Assembly: GCF_009812055.1 (NCBI RefSeq)
Contig: NZ_WQNH01000017.1
Location: 1 to 64,000 of the forward strand
Reading direction: 5' to 3'
Length of the DNA: 64,000 bases
Source: Chelativorans xinjiangensis
Lineage (GTDB): Bacteria > Pseudomonadota > Alphaproteobacteria > Rhizobiales > Rhizobiaceae
The notes beneath the pieces are model-generated. The model saw only the letters and a program-made list of their open reading frames with translations. It did not search any database and was not told where the DNA came from. Positions within the stretch are counted from its first letter, which is position 1. Each line of letters begins with the position of its first letter. The translations under genes were made by a program, and so were the position numbers. Shown piece after piece: positions 51,800 through 61,683 of this stretch.

Positions 51800-52687
51800 T
51801 CAGTTGAGATCGGCGCGCGGGTTGAAGGCATCGCGAAGCCCGTCACCCACGAAGTTGATGGCGAGGACCGTTATGACCATTGCCGCGCCGGGGAACATCC
51901 ACTGCCAGGGGTAGCTTTCCAGAACGAGCGTCGAGCGCGCCGAGTTGAGCATGTTGCCCCAGCTCGCCTCCGGCGGGGGCACCCCCATGCCGAGGAACGA
52001 TAAGCCAGCCTCCAGCAGGATACCGCTGGCGACCTGCAGCGTCGCGTAGACCACCAGGATGTCTATACTGTTGGGCAGGCCGTGCCGCAGCAACAGATGC
52101 GGCAGACCCGCCCCCATGCCGCGGGCGGCGATGACGAAATCGCGCTCGCGCAGCTCCAGGAGGCGCGCCCTCACCATGCGCGACAGAACCGGCCAGGAGA
52201 GGAGCGAAATGACGATGATGGTGGGGGCGATGCCGGTGCCTGCGATCGACGCCAGCACCAGCAGGAAGATGACGGGCGGTAAGGTCATCGCCAGATCGAC
52301 CAGCCGCATCGCAACGCTGTCGACGAACCGGCCTCCGAAGCCGGCCACTGCACCGATGACGAAGCCGATGACCGTCGAAATCGCCATCGAGACCGTCGCT
52401 ACCAGCAGCGAGATGCGGCCGCCCTGCATGAGGCGTGCCATCACGTCGCGGCCGACCCCGTCGCTGCCGAGCCAGTGGGACGCCGAGGGGCCCTTGTTCA
52501 TGGCCACAAGGTCGATGTCGTTGGGGGCGTAGGGCCACCAGAGATCGTAGCTGAGGATCGCCAGCACGATCGGGAGCAGGATCGCTACGCCAGCGACCGC
52601 GGCTCTGTTGGTCAGAAACCGGTCCACCGCCCGGCGCAGGGGGCCCTTGGGGCGCTCGGCAGCGAAAGCGGATGCGGACGCGGCCAT
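51800..52687 (-). CDS. Dipeptide/oligopeptide ABC importer permease (OppC/DppC type)
   Basis: The 295-residue membrane protein has the OppC N-terminal pattern and the EAA loop [56 protein letters not shown] is the conserved OppC stretch. Directly adjacent to the OppB stop. Confidence 0.93.
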   Translation of the reverse strand: MAASASAFAAERPKGPLRRAVDRFLTNRAAVAGVAILLPIVLAILSYDLWWPYAPNDIDLVAMNKGPSASHWLGSDGVGRDVMARLMQGGRISLLVATVSMAISTVIGFVIGAVAGFGGRFVDSVAMRLVDLAMTLPPVIFLLVLASIAGTGIAPTIIVISLLSWPVLSRMVRARLLELRERDFVIAARGMGAGLPHLLLRHGLPNSIDILVVYATLQVASGILLEAGLSFLGMGVPPPEASWGNMLNSARSTLVLESYPWQWMFPGAAMVITVLAINFVGDGLRDAFNPRADLN

Positions 52688-53647
52688 CTAACTCACCTTG
52701 ATGCGCGGATCGACCGCGGCGTAGATGATGTCGGTCAGCAGGTTGACGATGATCACGCAGGCCCCGGTGAGCAGCGTCGCGCACATGATCACGGGATAAT
52801 CCCTCCTCGTCACGGCATTGATCATGAGAAGGCCCATGCCGGGCCAGTTGAAGACGCTCTCGATGAAGATGGCGCCGCCGATGGCGATGCCGATGGTCGA
52901 GCCGATCAGCGTTATGACGGGCAGAAGCGCGTTGCGAACGGCATGCTTGACGATGACCCAGAATTCACGAACGCCCTTGGCGCGGGCCGTCCGCACATAA
53001 TCCTGGGAGAGGACCTCGAGCAGCGACGCGCGCATGTACCGCATGATCATGGCGCTGTGGGCGATCGATAGCAGGCAGGCGGGCAGCACGAGGTGGCTGA
53101 GCAGATCGCCGAGGGAAAACGGCGCTCCAGGTGTCAGCATGCCGCCCGAGGGGGCCCAGTCGAGCAGAACCGAAAATCCGTAAAGGCCGAGCAGAGCAGT
53201 CAGGAACGCGGGGCTTGAGATGCCGATGAAGGAGAGCACTGAAAGCGAGACGTCCGTGGCCGTGTTCCGGCGAACGGCGCTGAGGATGCCGGTGGCTATG
53301 CCGACGACGATGGCGATGGCGAGCCCGGAAAACATGAGCAGGATCGTCGGACCGATGCGATCGAAGACGAGCGGCAGGACCGGGATTCCTCCTCTCTGGA
53401 TGGAATAGCCGAAATCGCCGCTGAGCGCCGCACGCAGCCAAGCCAGATACTGCACGGGCAGCGGCTGGTCGAGACCGAGCCCGATACGCAAGGCGTCAAG
53501 ATCGGATGCGGACATCGGCACCGACGGGTTGATATAGGCGTCGATCGGGTCGCCCGGCGCCAACCGCAGCAGGCCGAAGATAAGCACAGTGAGGGCCAGC
53601 AGCATGAAGAAGCCGACGGCGACGCGGCGAATGATGTATTGCGACAT
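52688..53647 (-). CDS. Dipeptide/oligopeptide ABC importer permease (OppB/DppB type)
   Basis: The 319-residue membrane protein shows OppB features: an N-terminal helix ([24 protein letters not shown]) and the loop [30 protein letters not shown]. It follows the binding protein gene by 68 bases. Confidence 0.93.
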   Translation of the reverse strand: MSQYIIRRVAVGFFMLLALTVLIFGLLRLAPGDPIDAYINPSVPMSASDLDALRIGLGLDQPLPVQYLAWLRAALSGDFGYSIQRGGIPVLPLVFDRIGPTILLMFSGLAIAIVVGIATGILSAVRRNTATDVSLSVLSFIGISSPAFLTALLGLYGFSVLLDWAPSGGMLTPGAPFSLGDLLSHLVLPACLLSIAHSAMIMRYMRASLLEVLSQDYVRTARAKGVREFWVIVKHAVRNALLPVITLIGSTIGIAIGGAIFIESVFNWPGMGLLMINAVTRRDYPVIMCATLLTGACVIIVNLLTDIIYAAVDPRIKVS

Positions 53648-53715
53648 GCGGAATGATCCCTGCCATCGCGGCGGACAGGCAGATGATTGCCCGTCCGCCG
53701 CTACGACTGCCTAGG

Positions 53716-55299
53716 TCAGGGAGCGATATCCCAGTTTTCGGGATGCGCCTGGTAGGGCCCGCCGGCCGGAGCCGGCGTCCAGTAGAAGTCCTCTAGCTTG
53801 GCGGAAGCGACCCCATAGCGGCTTGCGACCCACATGGAGCCCCATGGCATCTTCTGGTTTATGACGCTGCAGACCTGCTGCCACAGTTCGTTGGATTTGG
53901 AGGTGTCGGTTTCCGCCATCGCCGTTTCTATGGCCTCAGTCAGCTCCGGCATGTCGATGTGCATGATGTTGTTGCCCACCGGCGGCACCTGCGCGGCATT
54001 CAGGTTGACGTTCAAGCTCGCCGGGTTGGGGCCGTTCTGCGCGCCGGCGTAGACCAGCAGGAACTGTTCCCAATCCGTGCCGCGGACGATGCCGTTGTAG
54101 GTCGGCACATCAACCGCGCGCGGGGAAACGTTGATGCCGACCTGAGCGAGCATCGCCTGGATCGCCGCCATGACGTTGCCGACCTGCGGGCTGTTGTAAT
54201 AGGTGAGCCAGGGGATCGTCTCGGTGCCGTTGATCTGATCCCAGCCGGCCTCGGCCAGTAGGGTCTTGGCCTTCTCCGGGTCGTAGGCGTAGTCATTGAG
54301 ACCGTCCGGGACGATCTGAGGCGCCACATAGCCGCAGCTGGCCACTTTCGCGGCTCCGCCATAGAGGCTTTCGATGATCTGCTCCCGGTCGATGGCATAC
54401 ATGACCGCCTGGCGCACACGCACATCCTGCCATAGATCGACTTTATGGTTGAATCCGATGTAGTTGACGACGTAGGAATCGCCCTCGATCACCCGGAAGC
54501 CGTCATTGCCTTCGAAGGTCTTGGCATCGTCCGGCTCGACATAAGTGAACTGAATCTCGCCGGCTTTCAGTGCAGCGACCGCAGCGGCCGCGTTGGCGAA
54601 ATAGCGGTTGATCAGACGGTCGACCTTGGGCCGGCCGTTGCGGTAGCCGTCGAAGGCCGCCAGTTCCACATACTGGTCACTGACATATTTAACGAACTTG
54701 AAGGGTCCCGTGCCGACCGGCTCGGTCGACCACCAGTCGCTATTGGCAAGCTCGGCGGGATCTCTGGGGCCGAGAAGATGCTCGGGCAACATCATCACCT
54801 GCGTCAGGATCGCCAGGAAAGCCGCATTGGGCTTGCCGAGGGTGACCACGGCCGTGCTGTCGTCGGGCGCTTCAACGGAGGCGATGTCTCCGAGCCTGGC
54901 GGCAAAGAGGCTGCCACTGTCCGGGTTCTTGGCCAACTCCAGTGAGAACTTCACGTCAGCCGAGGTGAAGGGCTCGCCGTCATGCCACTTCGCGTCGGCC
55001 AACTTGAACGTGTATTGCAGACTATCCTCGCTTATCGAAACATCCGCTGCGAGGGCGCCGACAATCTCGCTGAGATCCGGATTATAGATGACCAGAGGCT
55101 CGTAATAGGTGCTGAGCCAGGTGAAGCCTGCCGTCGCCTGATGTGGATGGAAATTGCCGGGATAACCGCCCGGCCCCACGTCGAACCCGCCGGTGATGGT
55201 CTTCTCGCCCTGCGCCATCGTCGTCGGGATTGTCAGCGCGGTTGACGCCAGCAAAATTCCCGCTGCCGCCATAAGGCGGCCGAAAGTCCGTCGTTGCAT
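53716..55299 (-). CDS. ABC importer substrate-binding protein (family 5, OppA/DppA type)
   Basis: The 527-residue protein has a signal peptide (MAAAGILLASTALTIPTTMAQ region) and family 5 motifs such as WHDGEPFTSADVKFSLE and VRQAVMYAIDREQIIESLYGGAA. Family 5 proteins bind peptides, but also opines, glycosides and other solutes. The ATG at 55299 follows GGGAGGAG. It is the first structural gene after the GntR regulator. Confidence 0.92.
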   Translation of the reverse strand: MQRRTFGRLMAAAGILLASTALTIPTTMAQGEKTITGGFDVGPGGYPGNFHPHQATAGFTWLSTYYEPLVIYNPDLSEIVGALAADVSISEDSLQYTFKLADAKWHDGEPFTSADVKFSLELAKNPDSGSLFAARLGDIASVEAPDDSTAVVTLGKPNAAFLAILTQVMMLPEHLLGPRDPAELANSDWWSTEPVGTGPFKFVKYVSDQYVELAAFDGYRNGRPKVDRLINRYFANAAAAVAALKAGEIQFTYVEPDDAKTFEGNDGFRVIEGDSYVVNYIGFNHKVDLWQDVRVRQAVMYAIDREQIIESLYGGAAKVASCGYVAPQIVPDGLNDYAYDPEKAKTLLAEAGWDQINGTETIPWLTYYNSPQVGNVMAAIQAMLAQVGINVSPRAVDVPTYNGIVRGTDWEQFLLVYAGAQNGPNPASLNVNLNAAQVPPVGNNIMHIDMPELTEAIETAMAETDTSKSNELWQQVCSVINQKMPWGSMWVASRYGVASAKLEDFYWTPAPAGGPYQAHPENWDIAP

Positions 55300-55317
55300 A
55301 GTCTCCTCCCTGGTTGA

Positions 55318-56082
55318 CTAGTCTTCCTGGCTCACCGCCTGATGGCGGGAGCGGTTCATGGCGATGACCTGCTGAATGCCGCTGTAGTGCGCATCAAGGC
55401 GGCGTCGCGCCGCCTCGACATCCCTTGCAGCGATCGCCTCCACGATCTCATGGTGTTCGCGCCAGGTGGCGAGCGGCGTCGGGCTGGCCAGGTTGGCGAA
55501 ATCGGAAGCCTTGTGGAAGGCCGTCCAGAAGATGTCGATCAGCGTGCTCAGCATCTTGTTGTTCTGGCAGCGGAACAACAGCTGATGGAAAAGCTGGTCT
55601 TCCTCGGCGAAACTTTCGTGTTCGGCGCGCTCGCGCATCCGCTCCGTGACCGCGCGCAAGGCAGCCACATCTTCCGCGCTGATCATGGCGATGGTCTTGT
55701 CGATCAGGCCTGTTTCCAGGACGCGGCGAATTTCGAGCAGTTCCTCCACATCCCGGAGCGATGCCCGCAGTCCATAGGCCAGATTGTCGAGCAACGGTTG
55801 AAACGAGAATTCCTTGACGAATACGCCCACGCCGCGACGGGTCTCGAGAACTCCTACAGATTCCAGGGCTTTGATCGCCTCGCGAACCGAGTTGCGCCCA
55901 ACGCCGAGCTGCTGGGCGAGAAAGCTTTCTGGCGGCAGCGGATCGCCAGCTTTAAGACCGTTGTCCTCGACATAGCTGCGGAGGCTCTCCTGTACGCTGA
56001 CGTGTAATAGCGGTGGCCTCTCCAGCGGCTTGATCGGCTTCATCTTGACGGCCTGTCCTTCCGATTTCCCGTTCGCGTCCAT
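55318..56082 (-). CDS. GntR/FadR-family regulator (FCD domain)
   Basis: The 254-residue protein has the GntR winged HTH (LKAGDPLPPESFLAQQLGVGRNSVREAIKALESVGVLETRRGVGVFVK) and the all-helical FCD ligand-binding domain with the usual metal-binding Asp/His positions (EEDQLFHQLLF, REHHEIVEAI, RRRLDAHYSGI). It probably represses both the Opp operon and the divergent dehydrogenase-sulfatase operon. Start 56082 is modestly supported; 56043 is an alternative. Confidence 0.88.
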   Translation of the reverse strand: MDANGKSEGQAVKMKPIKPLERPPLLHVSVQESLRSYVEDNGLKAGDPLPPESFLAQQLGVGRNSVREAIKALESVGVLETRRGVGVFVKEFSFQPLLDNLAYGLRASLRDVEELLEIRRVLETGLIDKTIAMISAEDVAALRAVTERMRERAEHESFAEEDQLFHQLLFRCQNNKMLSTLIDIFWTAFHKASDFANLASPTPLATWREHHEIVEAIAARDVEAARRRLDAHYSGIQQVIAMNRSRHQAVSQED

Positions 56083-56098
56083 TCTATCGTGACCCTGG

Positions 56099-56135
56099 CT
56101 TGTAGCATAGCGACTTGTAGGATATGTTGCAAGTC
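56099..56135. promoter_or_regulatory. GntR operator candidates in the divergent gap
   Basis: CTTGTAG occurs twice at 56099-56105 and 56114-56120 (15 bases apart). The second copy is part of an inverted repeat GACTTG-N12-CAAGTC (56112-56135). The site lies between the divergent GntR and Gfo/Idh starts, where a GntR repressor would act on both. Confidence 0.5.
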
Positions 56136-56156
56136 AATAGCAAAGGACGCGTCACA

Positions 56157-57128
56157 ATGCGTGTGGGATTGATCGGAGTAGGGCACTGGCACGCCCATAT
56201 GCACGCCAAAGCGGTCGTTTCCGCTGGAGCCCAACTTGGTACGATATGGGATGCAGACCGGCAGGTCGCCGAGAGCTTCGCGGCGCAGCACGGGATTTCT
56301 GCTTCCAATGAGCCTCAAGCGGTCATCGAGCACTCTTCATTGGTTGTCATCATGGGGCGGCCAGATAACGTGCCGCCACTGGCAGAAATGGCGATTGCCG
56401 CCGGCGTACCGGTGATCCTCGAAAAACCTGCGGCGCCCGATTCAGCCGCCGTTGCAGCCCTTGCAAGATCGGCATCCTCCGCCGGGGTTTTTGTGGCGGT
56501 ACCCCTCCCCAACCGCCTCGGGCCGGCTATGCGCGAATACCATCGACTGGCTGCCGAGGCACGGTCCGGTCCTATCGCCCACGCGCACTTCCGCATCATC
56601 AACGGTCCGCCCCAGCGTTATCGGGACGACGGTGTGGCTTGGATGCTCGATTTTGCCGTATCCGGTGGTGGTGCCCTGCGCAATCTGGGCATCCACGGTA
56701 TCGATTGCGCACTCAGCCTCGCCGAGGGGCCGGTGCAGATCGTCTGCGCACAGATCGGCAAGCATATCCACCGCGAGGAGGATGTGGAGGATTACGCCGT
56801 CGTCGTGCTAACGGACGCCAATGGCGCCGTCTTCACGATAGAGGCGGGATATACCTTCGCCTCTATGCAGCCGGGCGGCGATTTCGAATGGCGCATCGCG
56901 ACCGCCAACGCCTATTTCATTGATCACGGCGATACTGCCCTCGCCGCCACACTGGATGACCGGCGTCGCGAACCATTGCCGCCGCTGCCGTCATCCGAAC
57001 GCTACACCGCCTTCATGATCGACACGATCAACCGCCTCGCCGCGGGCGCCCCTCCCCTGGTCGGGATTTCGGATTATGCCTGCGCCATGGACCTGATCGA
57101 CCGTGCCTACGAGGAAGCGCTGCCATGA
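56157..57128 (+). CDS. Gfo/Idh/MocA-family oxidoreductase
   Basis: The 323-residue protein has an N-terminal Rossmann fold, RVGLIGVGHWHAHMHAKAVV, and the EKP motif in VILEKPAAPD that is typical of the family. Members are NAD(P)-dependent sugar or inositol dehydrogenases. The ATG at 56157 follows an AGGA site; an earlier ATG at 56124 falls in the operator region. First gene of the rightward operon and overlaps the next by four bases. Confidence 0.9.
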   Translation: MRVGLIGVGHWHAHMHAKAVVSAGAQLGTIWDADRQVAESFAAQHGISASNEPQAVIEHSSLVVIMGRPDNVPPLAEMAIAAGVPVILEKPAAPDSAAVAALARSASSAGVFVAVPLPNRLGPAMREYHRLAAEARSGPIAHAHFRIINGPPQRYRDDGVAWMLDFAVSGGGALRNLGIHGIDCALSLAEGPVQIVCAQIGKHIHREEDVEDYAVVVLTDANGAVFTIEAGYTFASMQPGGDFEWRIATANAYFIDHGDTALAATLDDRRREPLPPLPSSERYTAFMIDTINRLAAGAPPLVGISDYACAMDLIDRAYEEALP

Positions 57129-58114
57129 TCAACGTCGGCATAATCGGCGCCGGACATTTCGGTGCCGTGCACGCTCGTGCGGTCGGGAGACAGGCTGCAG
57201 CTCGGGTCCACGCCGTGTGCAGCAGTGATCCCGCGCAGGCCGCTGCATTCGCCGCCCTGCATGGCGGCCAGCCGTGCCGCGACTGGCACGCGCTGCTCAA
57301 TAACAACTCCGTCGACGCGGTCGTGATCGCTACTCCCCATCATATGCATACTGAGATTGCCGTTGCGGCGATCGAGGCCGGCAAGCATGTCCTGCTCGAG
57401 AAGCCGATGGCACCAACGCCTTGGGATTGCGGCGCTATTGAAGCCGCAGCAAGTCGCTCAAATACGATCCTGACGATCGGCCACGTGATGCACTTCTTCC
57501 GCCCGATCATGGTGGCACGCGAGATCCTCGCGAGCGGGCGGCTCGGCCGCCCCATGACGGGCATGAGCAGCCTCGTCAAACTATGGATGGAATCCAACCG
57601 CCGGCCTTGGCATCTTGACCCACGGACCGGAGGAGGCATGCTCATGACGGCGGGAATCCATGCCCTCGACCAGCTGGTGTGGCTGATGGATAGCCGGGTT
57701 GCCGCCGTCACCGCCCTCGGCGGAGCCTTCTTCCACGATCAGGCCGCCGACGATACCGCCTACCTCGGCCTTCGTTTCCTCGACGGGCGCATCGGCCAGG
57801 TCAGCAGCATCGGCTACCGTGACGGCGCCGTTTCTTCCAAATTGCAAATCGTCTGCGAGGACGGCGTTCTGGACGTCGACCTCAACAGCGGTGTGCGCGT
57901 AGGCCAAGGCACGCTGTGGAGCCCTGTTGCCGATTCCTGGCAGGCCGACGGAATGGACGAGGCCGTGTACAGGGAGTGGACGGACTTTCTTCATGCAATC
58001 GAGAGCGGCGGATCGCCGCCTGTCGACGCGACCTATGGACGGCACATCGTTGAGATCGTCGCTGCGGCGTTGGCATCAGCCGGTGAGCACCGCGAAATCC
58101 TTATCGATGGTTGA
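57125..58114 (+). CDS. Gfo/Idh/MocA-family oxidoreductase (second copy)
   Basis: The 329-residue protein has the Rossmann start NVGIIGAGHFGAVHARAVG and the EKP motif in VLLEKPMAPTPWDC. A catalytic-region segment GGGMLMTAGIHALDQLVWLMD is visible. It overlaps both neighbours, with ATGA at its start. The two dehydrogenases are clearly different from each other, so they may catalyse successive steps or oxidation and reduction at one carbon. Confidence 0.9.
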   Translation: MINVGIIGAGHFGAVHARAVGRQAAARVHAVCSSDPAQAAAFAALHGGQPCRDWHALLNNNSVDAVVIATPHHMHTEIAVAAIEAGKHVLLEKPMAPTPWDCGAIEAAASRSNTILTIGHVMHFFRPIMVAREILASGRLGRPMTGMSSLVKLWMESNRRPWHLDPRTGGGMLMTAGIHALDQLVWLMDSRVAAVTALGGAFFHDQAADDTAYLGLRFLDGRIGQVSSIGYRDGAVSSKLQIVCEDGVLDVDLNSGVRVGQGTLWSPVADSWQADGMDEAVYREWTDFLHAIESGGSPPVDATYGRHIVEIVAAALASAGEHREILIDG

Positions 58115-59108
58115 CAAGGTGACCAGCCAATTCGCCCCTCAGCGTGCAGCAGCCATAGCAAAGTTCGCGCGCCACGATGGCCGCTGGGGGCGCATCAGGG
58201 GCAATTGGGCGACCCTCCTCTTGCCGATCGGCAGTGACGACGCCATCGACTTCACCCGGCTTGCTGACGAAATCGACCGCCTTGTCGCCGCTTCGGTGGA
58301 TGGAATCTATTCCAATGGCACAGCCGGAGAGTTCCACAATCAGACCGAGGCGGAGTTCGACGCCATCCAGGACCTGTTGGCGCGCCGCTGCTCGGCCGCC
58401 GGCATCCCCTTCGTTATCGGCGCCTGCCAGGCGGACGCACGCCTGTCGCTGGATCGCGTGCGCCGAGCGGCGGCTTTTCGTCCCGAAGGCATCCAGGTGA
58501 TCCTCCCCGACTGGTGGCCGGTGACGGCGGAGGAGGCGACGGACTTCCTCATGATGGCGGCGGGCGCCGCCGATCCCGTACCGCTCATCCTCTACAATCC
58601 TCCGCACGCCAAGCGTGTCTTCACCCCCTCGGAGCTGGCAGGAATTCTCGAGCGGGTGCCGCAGGTGGTCGGGGTCAAGCTCGCAGACGGCAATGTAGAA
58701 TGGTACGCCGAGGCGAGGCGGATGCTCGACCGCTGGGGCGTCTATGTCCCCGGCCATCACCTCGCAAGCGGCGTCTCGCAGGGTGTCGCCGTCGGGGCGT
58801 TTTCGAACGTAGCGTGCCTCAATCCGGCCGGCGCACAGCGATGGACATCGCTCATGTCGACGGATCTCGACGCAGCGCGCGATATCGAGACGCGCCTGCG
58901 CACTTTCTTGGATGCGCACATCGCGCCGTTCGGCCGCGACCACGGATATTCCAACGCCGCTCTCGACAAGCTTCTGGCCGCTGTCGGCAATTGGGCGGAT
59001 ATCGGCACCAGGCTGCGCAGGCCCTATCGCTGGATCGACCCCGAGATCGCCACGCGGCTCCGTCTCGCCGCGCACGCGGCGATACCTGAGATTATGGCAC
59101 CGGACTGA
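58107..59108 (+). CDS. DapA-family lyase or synthase (second copy)
   Basis: The 333-residue protein is a DapA/NAL-family TIM-barrel enzyme with YSNGTAGEFHNQTEAEF (GTAGE loop), Tyr in PLILYNPPH and Schiff-base Lys in VVGVKLADGN. It starts inside the preceding gene with an 8-base overlap. The loop differs from the GSTSEV of the DapA-like gene in the Opp operon, indicating a different substrate. Confidence 0.86.
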   Translation: MVDKVTSQFAPQRAAAIAKFARHDGRWGRIRGNWATLLLPIGSDDAIDFTRLADEIDRLVAASVDGIYSNGTAGEFHNQTEAEFDAIQDLLARRCSAAGIPFVIGACQADARLSLDRVRRAAAFRPEGIQVILPDWWPVTAEEATDFLMMAAGAADPVPLILYNPPHAKRVFTPSELAGILERVPQVVGVKLADGNVEWYAEARRMLDRWGVYVPGHHLASGVSQGVAVGAFSNVACLNPAGAQRWTSLMSTDLDAARDIETRLRTFLDAHIAPFGRDHGYSNAALDKLLAAVGNWADIGTRLRRPYRWIDPEIATRLRLAAHAAIPEIMAPD

Positions 59109-59139
59109 GCAAGGTCCCGGCAAGCAAGGGAAGTGTGTC

Positions 59140-60603
59140 GTGAAACGACCAAACATCCTCATGATCATGACGGATCAGCAGCGCCGCGACACGCTGGGCG
59201 CGTACGGGTGCGATTGGATCCCGACGCCCAATCTGGATCGCCTGGCAGCCTCGGGAACCGCCTTCACGCGGGCAACCGTCGATAACCCCATCTGCACGCC
59301 GTCGCGCGCCAGCATCTTCACCGGAAAGATGGTCCCGGACCATTCCGTCTACCGGGTCCATGACAATCTTCCCGATGAGGAAGTGCTGTTCACCGAAAGG
59401 CTGCGGCTTGAGGCAGGCTACCGGACGGCGCTGTTCGGGAAACTGCACGTCAGCAGCCGCCTTGCGGAGGAGCGGCGCCGGCATCCCAATGACGGGTTCG
59501 AGATCTATGAATGGTGTCTTGAGCCTTCCGTCGGCATGGACAGCCGTTTCAACGGCTACGTCGCGTGGCTGCGCGCCAATGCGCCGGACTTCCTCGCCGC
59601 CCTCAAGGCCAGCAAACGCAGTGAACTGCACCACCCTGAAGCGGTGCACATGTCCAAATGGGCCGCCGACAGGACGATCGACTTCATCACCGGCGCCCGG
59701 GACGATGATCGTCCATTCTTCTGCCTGATGAGCCTGTTCGATCCGCATGACCCCTATCAGGATCATCCCCTGTCGATGCGCCCGCTCATCGATGAAGCCA
59801 GGATTCCCGCCCCGATCGCCCGACCGGCGGCGCCCGACTGCGTGCGGCGCGAGCAGGAGGGCTCCTATCTCGGGCGCTCCGCCGACTTCACCGCCGCGGA
59901 GGTCCGCCAAATCCGCCTGGGCTACGCGGCTTCGATTGCCTTCGCGGACCAGCAGATCGGGCGCGTCCTCGATGCGCTCGACCAGGCCGGGCTCGCTGAA
60001 AATACACTGGTGATCTTCATGTCCGACCATGGCGATCAGCTCGGCGACCATGGTCTGTTCGTCAAAGGAGTAGCGCTTTACGAGCCGACGGTCGGCGTTC
60101 CGCTCCTCCTGCGCTGGCCCGGACAAGTCCCGTCCGGCGCGCAGTGCGGAGCGCTGGCGCAGGGTCGCGACATCGCGGCGACCTGCCTTGCCGCGGCCGG
60201 GCTCGATACCGCCGCATACTGCCCCGACAGCGAGGATCTGGCAGCAATGGCGCAACGGGGCAAGGCCACCCGGCAGGCGGCAATCTGTGCCTACCGCAAT
60301 TCTGGGGTCGACAACCGGGGCCAGTTCTGGGACCCGCCGATGCTATCGACGATGGCGCGCAACGAGCGCTTCAAGCTGACGCTCTATGCGTCCGGCGCCA
60401 AGACCGAGGTGGAACTGTTCGACCTCGAATCCGATCCGGGAGAGCAGCACAACATCACCGGGGACATCGCCTATGCGGATATAGAGCGGTTTCTGATGAC
60501 GGAGATCGCTCACTTCCTGCAAAAGGAAATCATGGCGCGCCGGCCGCGTGCTGGCTCATCGATTCCAGACGTAAAGCAGCGGCTCATGAACAAACTCAAA
60601 TAG
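59140..60603 (+). CDS. Sulfatase (formylglycine type, second locus)
   Basis: The 487-residue protein starts at a GTG at 59140 after AAGGGAAG, giving VKRPNILMIMTDQQRRDTLG, the standard sulfatase start with metal-binding Asp. The active-site signature is DNPICTPSRASIFTGK, with Cys in Cys-Thr-Pro-Ser-Arg for formylglycine. Further motifs include FMSDHGDQLGDHGLF. No signal peptide is visible, so it is probably cytoplasmic. It closes the Gfo/Idh-DapA operon, implying a sulfate ester among the substrates. Convergent with the YeiH gene, 14 bases away. Confidence 0.92.
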   Translation: MKRPNILMIMTDQQRRDTLGAYGCDWIPTPNLDRLAASGTAFTRATVDNPICTPSRASIFTGKMVPDHSVYRVHDNLPDEEVLFTERLRLEAGYRTALFGKLHVSSRLAEERRRHPNDGFEIYEWCLEPSVGMDSRFNGYVAWLRANAPDFLAALKASKRSELHHPEAVHMSKWAADRTIDFITGARDDDRPFFCLMSLFDPHDPYQDHPLSMRPLIDEARIPAPIARPAAPDCVRREQEGSYLGRSADFTAAEVRQIRLGYAASIAFADQQIGRVLDALDQAGLAENTLVIFMSDHGDQLGDHGLFVKGVALYEPTVGVPLLLRWPGQVPSGAQCGALAQGRDIAATCLAAAGLDTAAYCPDSEDLAAMAQRGKATRQAAICAYRNSGVDNRGQFWDPPMLSTMARNERFKLTLYASGAKTEVELFDLESDPGEQHNITGDIAYADIERFLMTEIAHFLQKEIMARRPRAGSSIPDVKQRLMNKLK

Positions 60604-60617
60604 AGAGGCAATTCCTC

Positions 60618-61622
60618 TCACATGACGAGTGACAGCGCCACCGCCAGCAGCATCAGGAACAGCGTGATGGAGACCACAACCTTGATGTGACCGGCGCCAA
60701 GAGCGAACATCTCCTTGAGCGCGGTCTTGACGCCGAGGGCAGCGATAGCCGTGATCAGGAGCCAGCGCGAGACTTCCGACAGGAAGGCGGCAAGGGTCGC
60801 GGGAACAAGGCCGAGGCTGTTGACGACGACCAGCGCCGCGAACAGGAGGACGAAGGACGGCAGGGAGACCTTCGCCCCGCCCTCCCCGCGCCGGGCAAAG
60901 AGCATGATGGCGATCACCACAAGCGGCAGGAGCGCCACACGCAGGAGCTTGACGAAGGTAGCGGTGTCGCCCGCCTCGTTGGACACCGCGTAGCCCGCAC
61001 CCACCACCTGCGCGACGTCGTGGATGGTGGCGCCGATCATCACGCCGATCTCGCGATCGTCGAAGCCAAGGGCCGTGAACAGGATCGGATAAGCGATCAT
61101 GGCGATGGTGGACAGGCCGGTGACGGCAATGACGGTGAAGAGCGTGTCCTTCTCGCGCTCGGGCCGCTCGGGCAGCACGGCGGAGATAGCGAGCGCGGCC
61201 GAGGCGCCGCAGATCGCCACTGCACCGCCGGTCAGCAAGCCAAAAGTCCAGTGACGGCCGAAAAGCCGCGCCATCACGACGCCGAAGCCGATGGTGGCGG
61301 CGACCGAGATGAGCACCAGCGCCATGGGCTCGATGCCGAGCGCGCCGATCTGCTCGAAGGTGATGCGCGCGCCGAGCAGCCCGACACCCAGGCGCAGCAG
61401 CGTCCGTGACGCGAAGTCGACACCCGCCGCGCTGCGCGGCTCGCTGGCCATAAAGTGGAACGCCATGCCCAGGAGCAAAGCGAACAGCATGGCCGGCCCG
61501 CCATAATGCTCCGACAGGAAATTCGCCGCCACGGCAACGAGCAGTGCGAACAAGACACCAGGCGCTAGCGCCTTCAGCTTTTCAAGACGGGCTTCGGTTG
61601 TCGGTGCGGAAAAGAAGCTCAT
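60618..61622 (-). CDS. YeiH/UPF0324-family transporter (putative sulfate/sulfite exporter)
   Basis: The 334-residue membrane protein has about ten helices and YeiH-family features (LGVGLLGARITFEQIGALG, LLTGGAVAICGASAALAISAVLP, IGATIHDVAQVVGAGYAVS). The family is annotated as putative sulfate exporters, mostly by association. Lying between a sulfatase and sulfolactate-type dehydrogenases, it may export sulfate or sulfite released by their pathways. Confidence 0.86.
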   Translation of the reverse strand: MSFFSAPTTEARLEKLKALAPGVLFALLVAVAANFLSEHYGGPAMLFALLLGMAFHFMASEPRSAAGVDFASRTLLRLGVGLLGARITFEQIGALGIEPMALVLISVAATIGFGVVMARLFGRHWTFGLLTGGAVAICGASAALAISAVLPERPEREKDTLFTVIAVTGLSTIAMIAYPILFTALGFDDREIGVMIGATIHDVAQVVGAGYAVSNEAGDTATFVKLLRVALLPLVVIAIMLFARRGEGGAKVSLPSFVLLFAALVVVNSLGLVPATLAAFLSEVSRWLLITAIAALGVKTALKEMFALGAGHIKVVVSITLFLMLLAVALSLVM

Positions 61623-61683
61623 GGGGTTTCGCCTGTCAGAATAGATGGCTGGGGCTGAGCCCTGTGCGAGGAAATGCCGTCCC

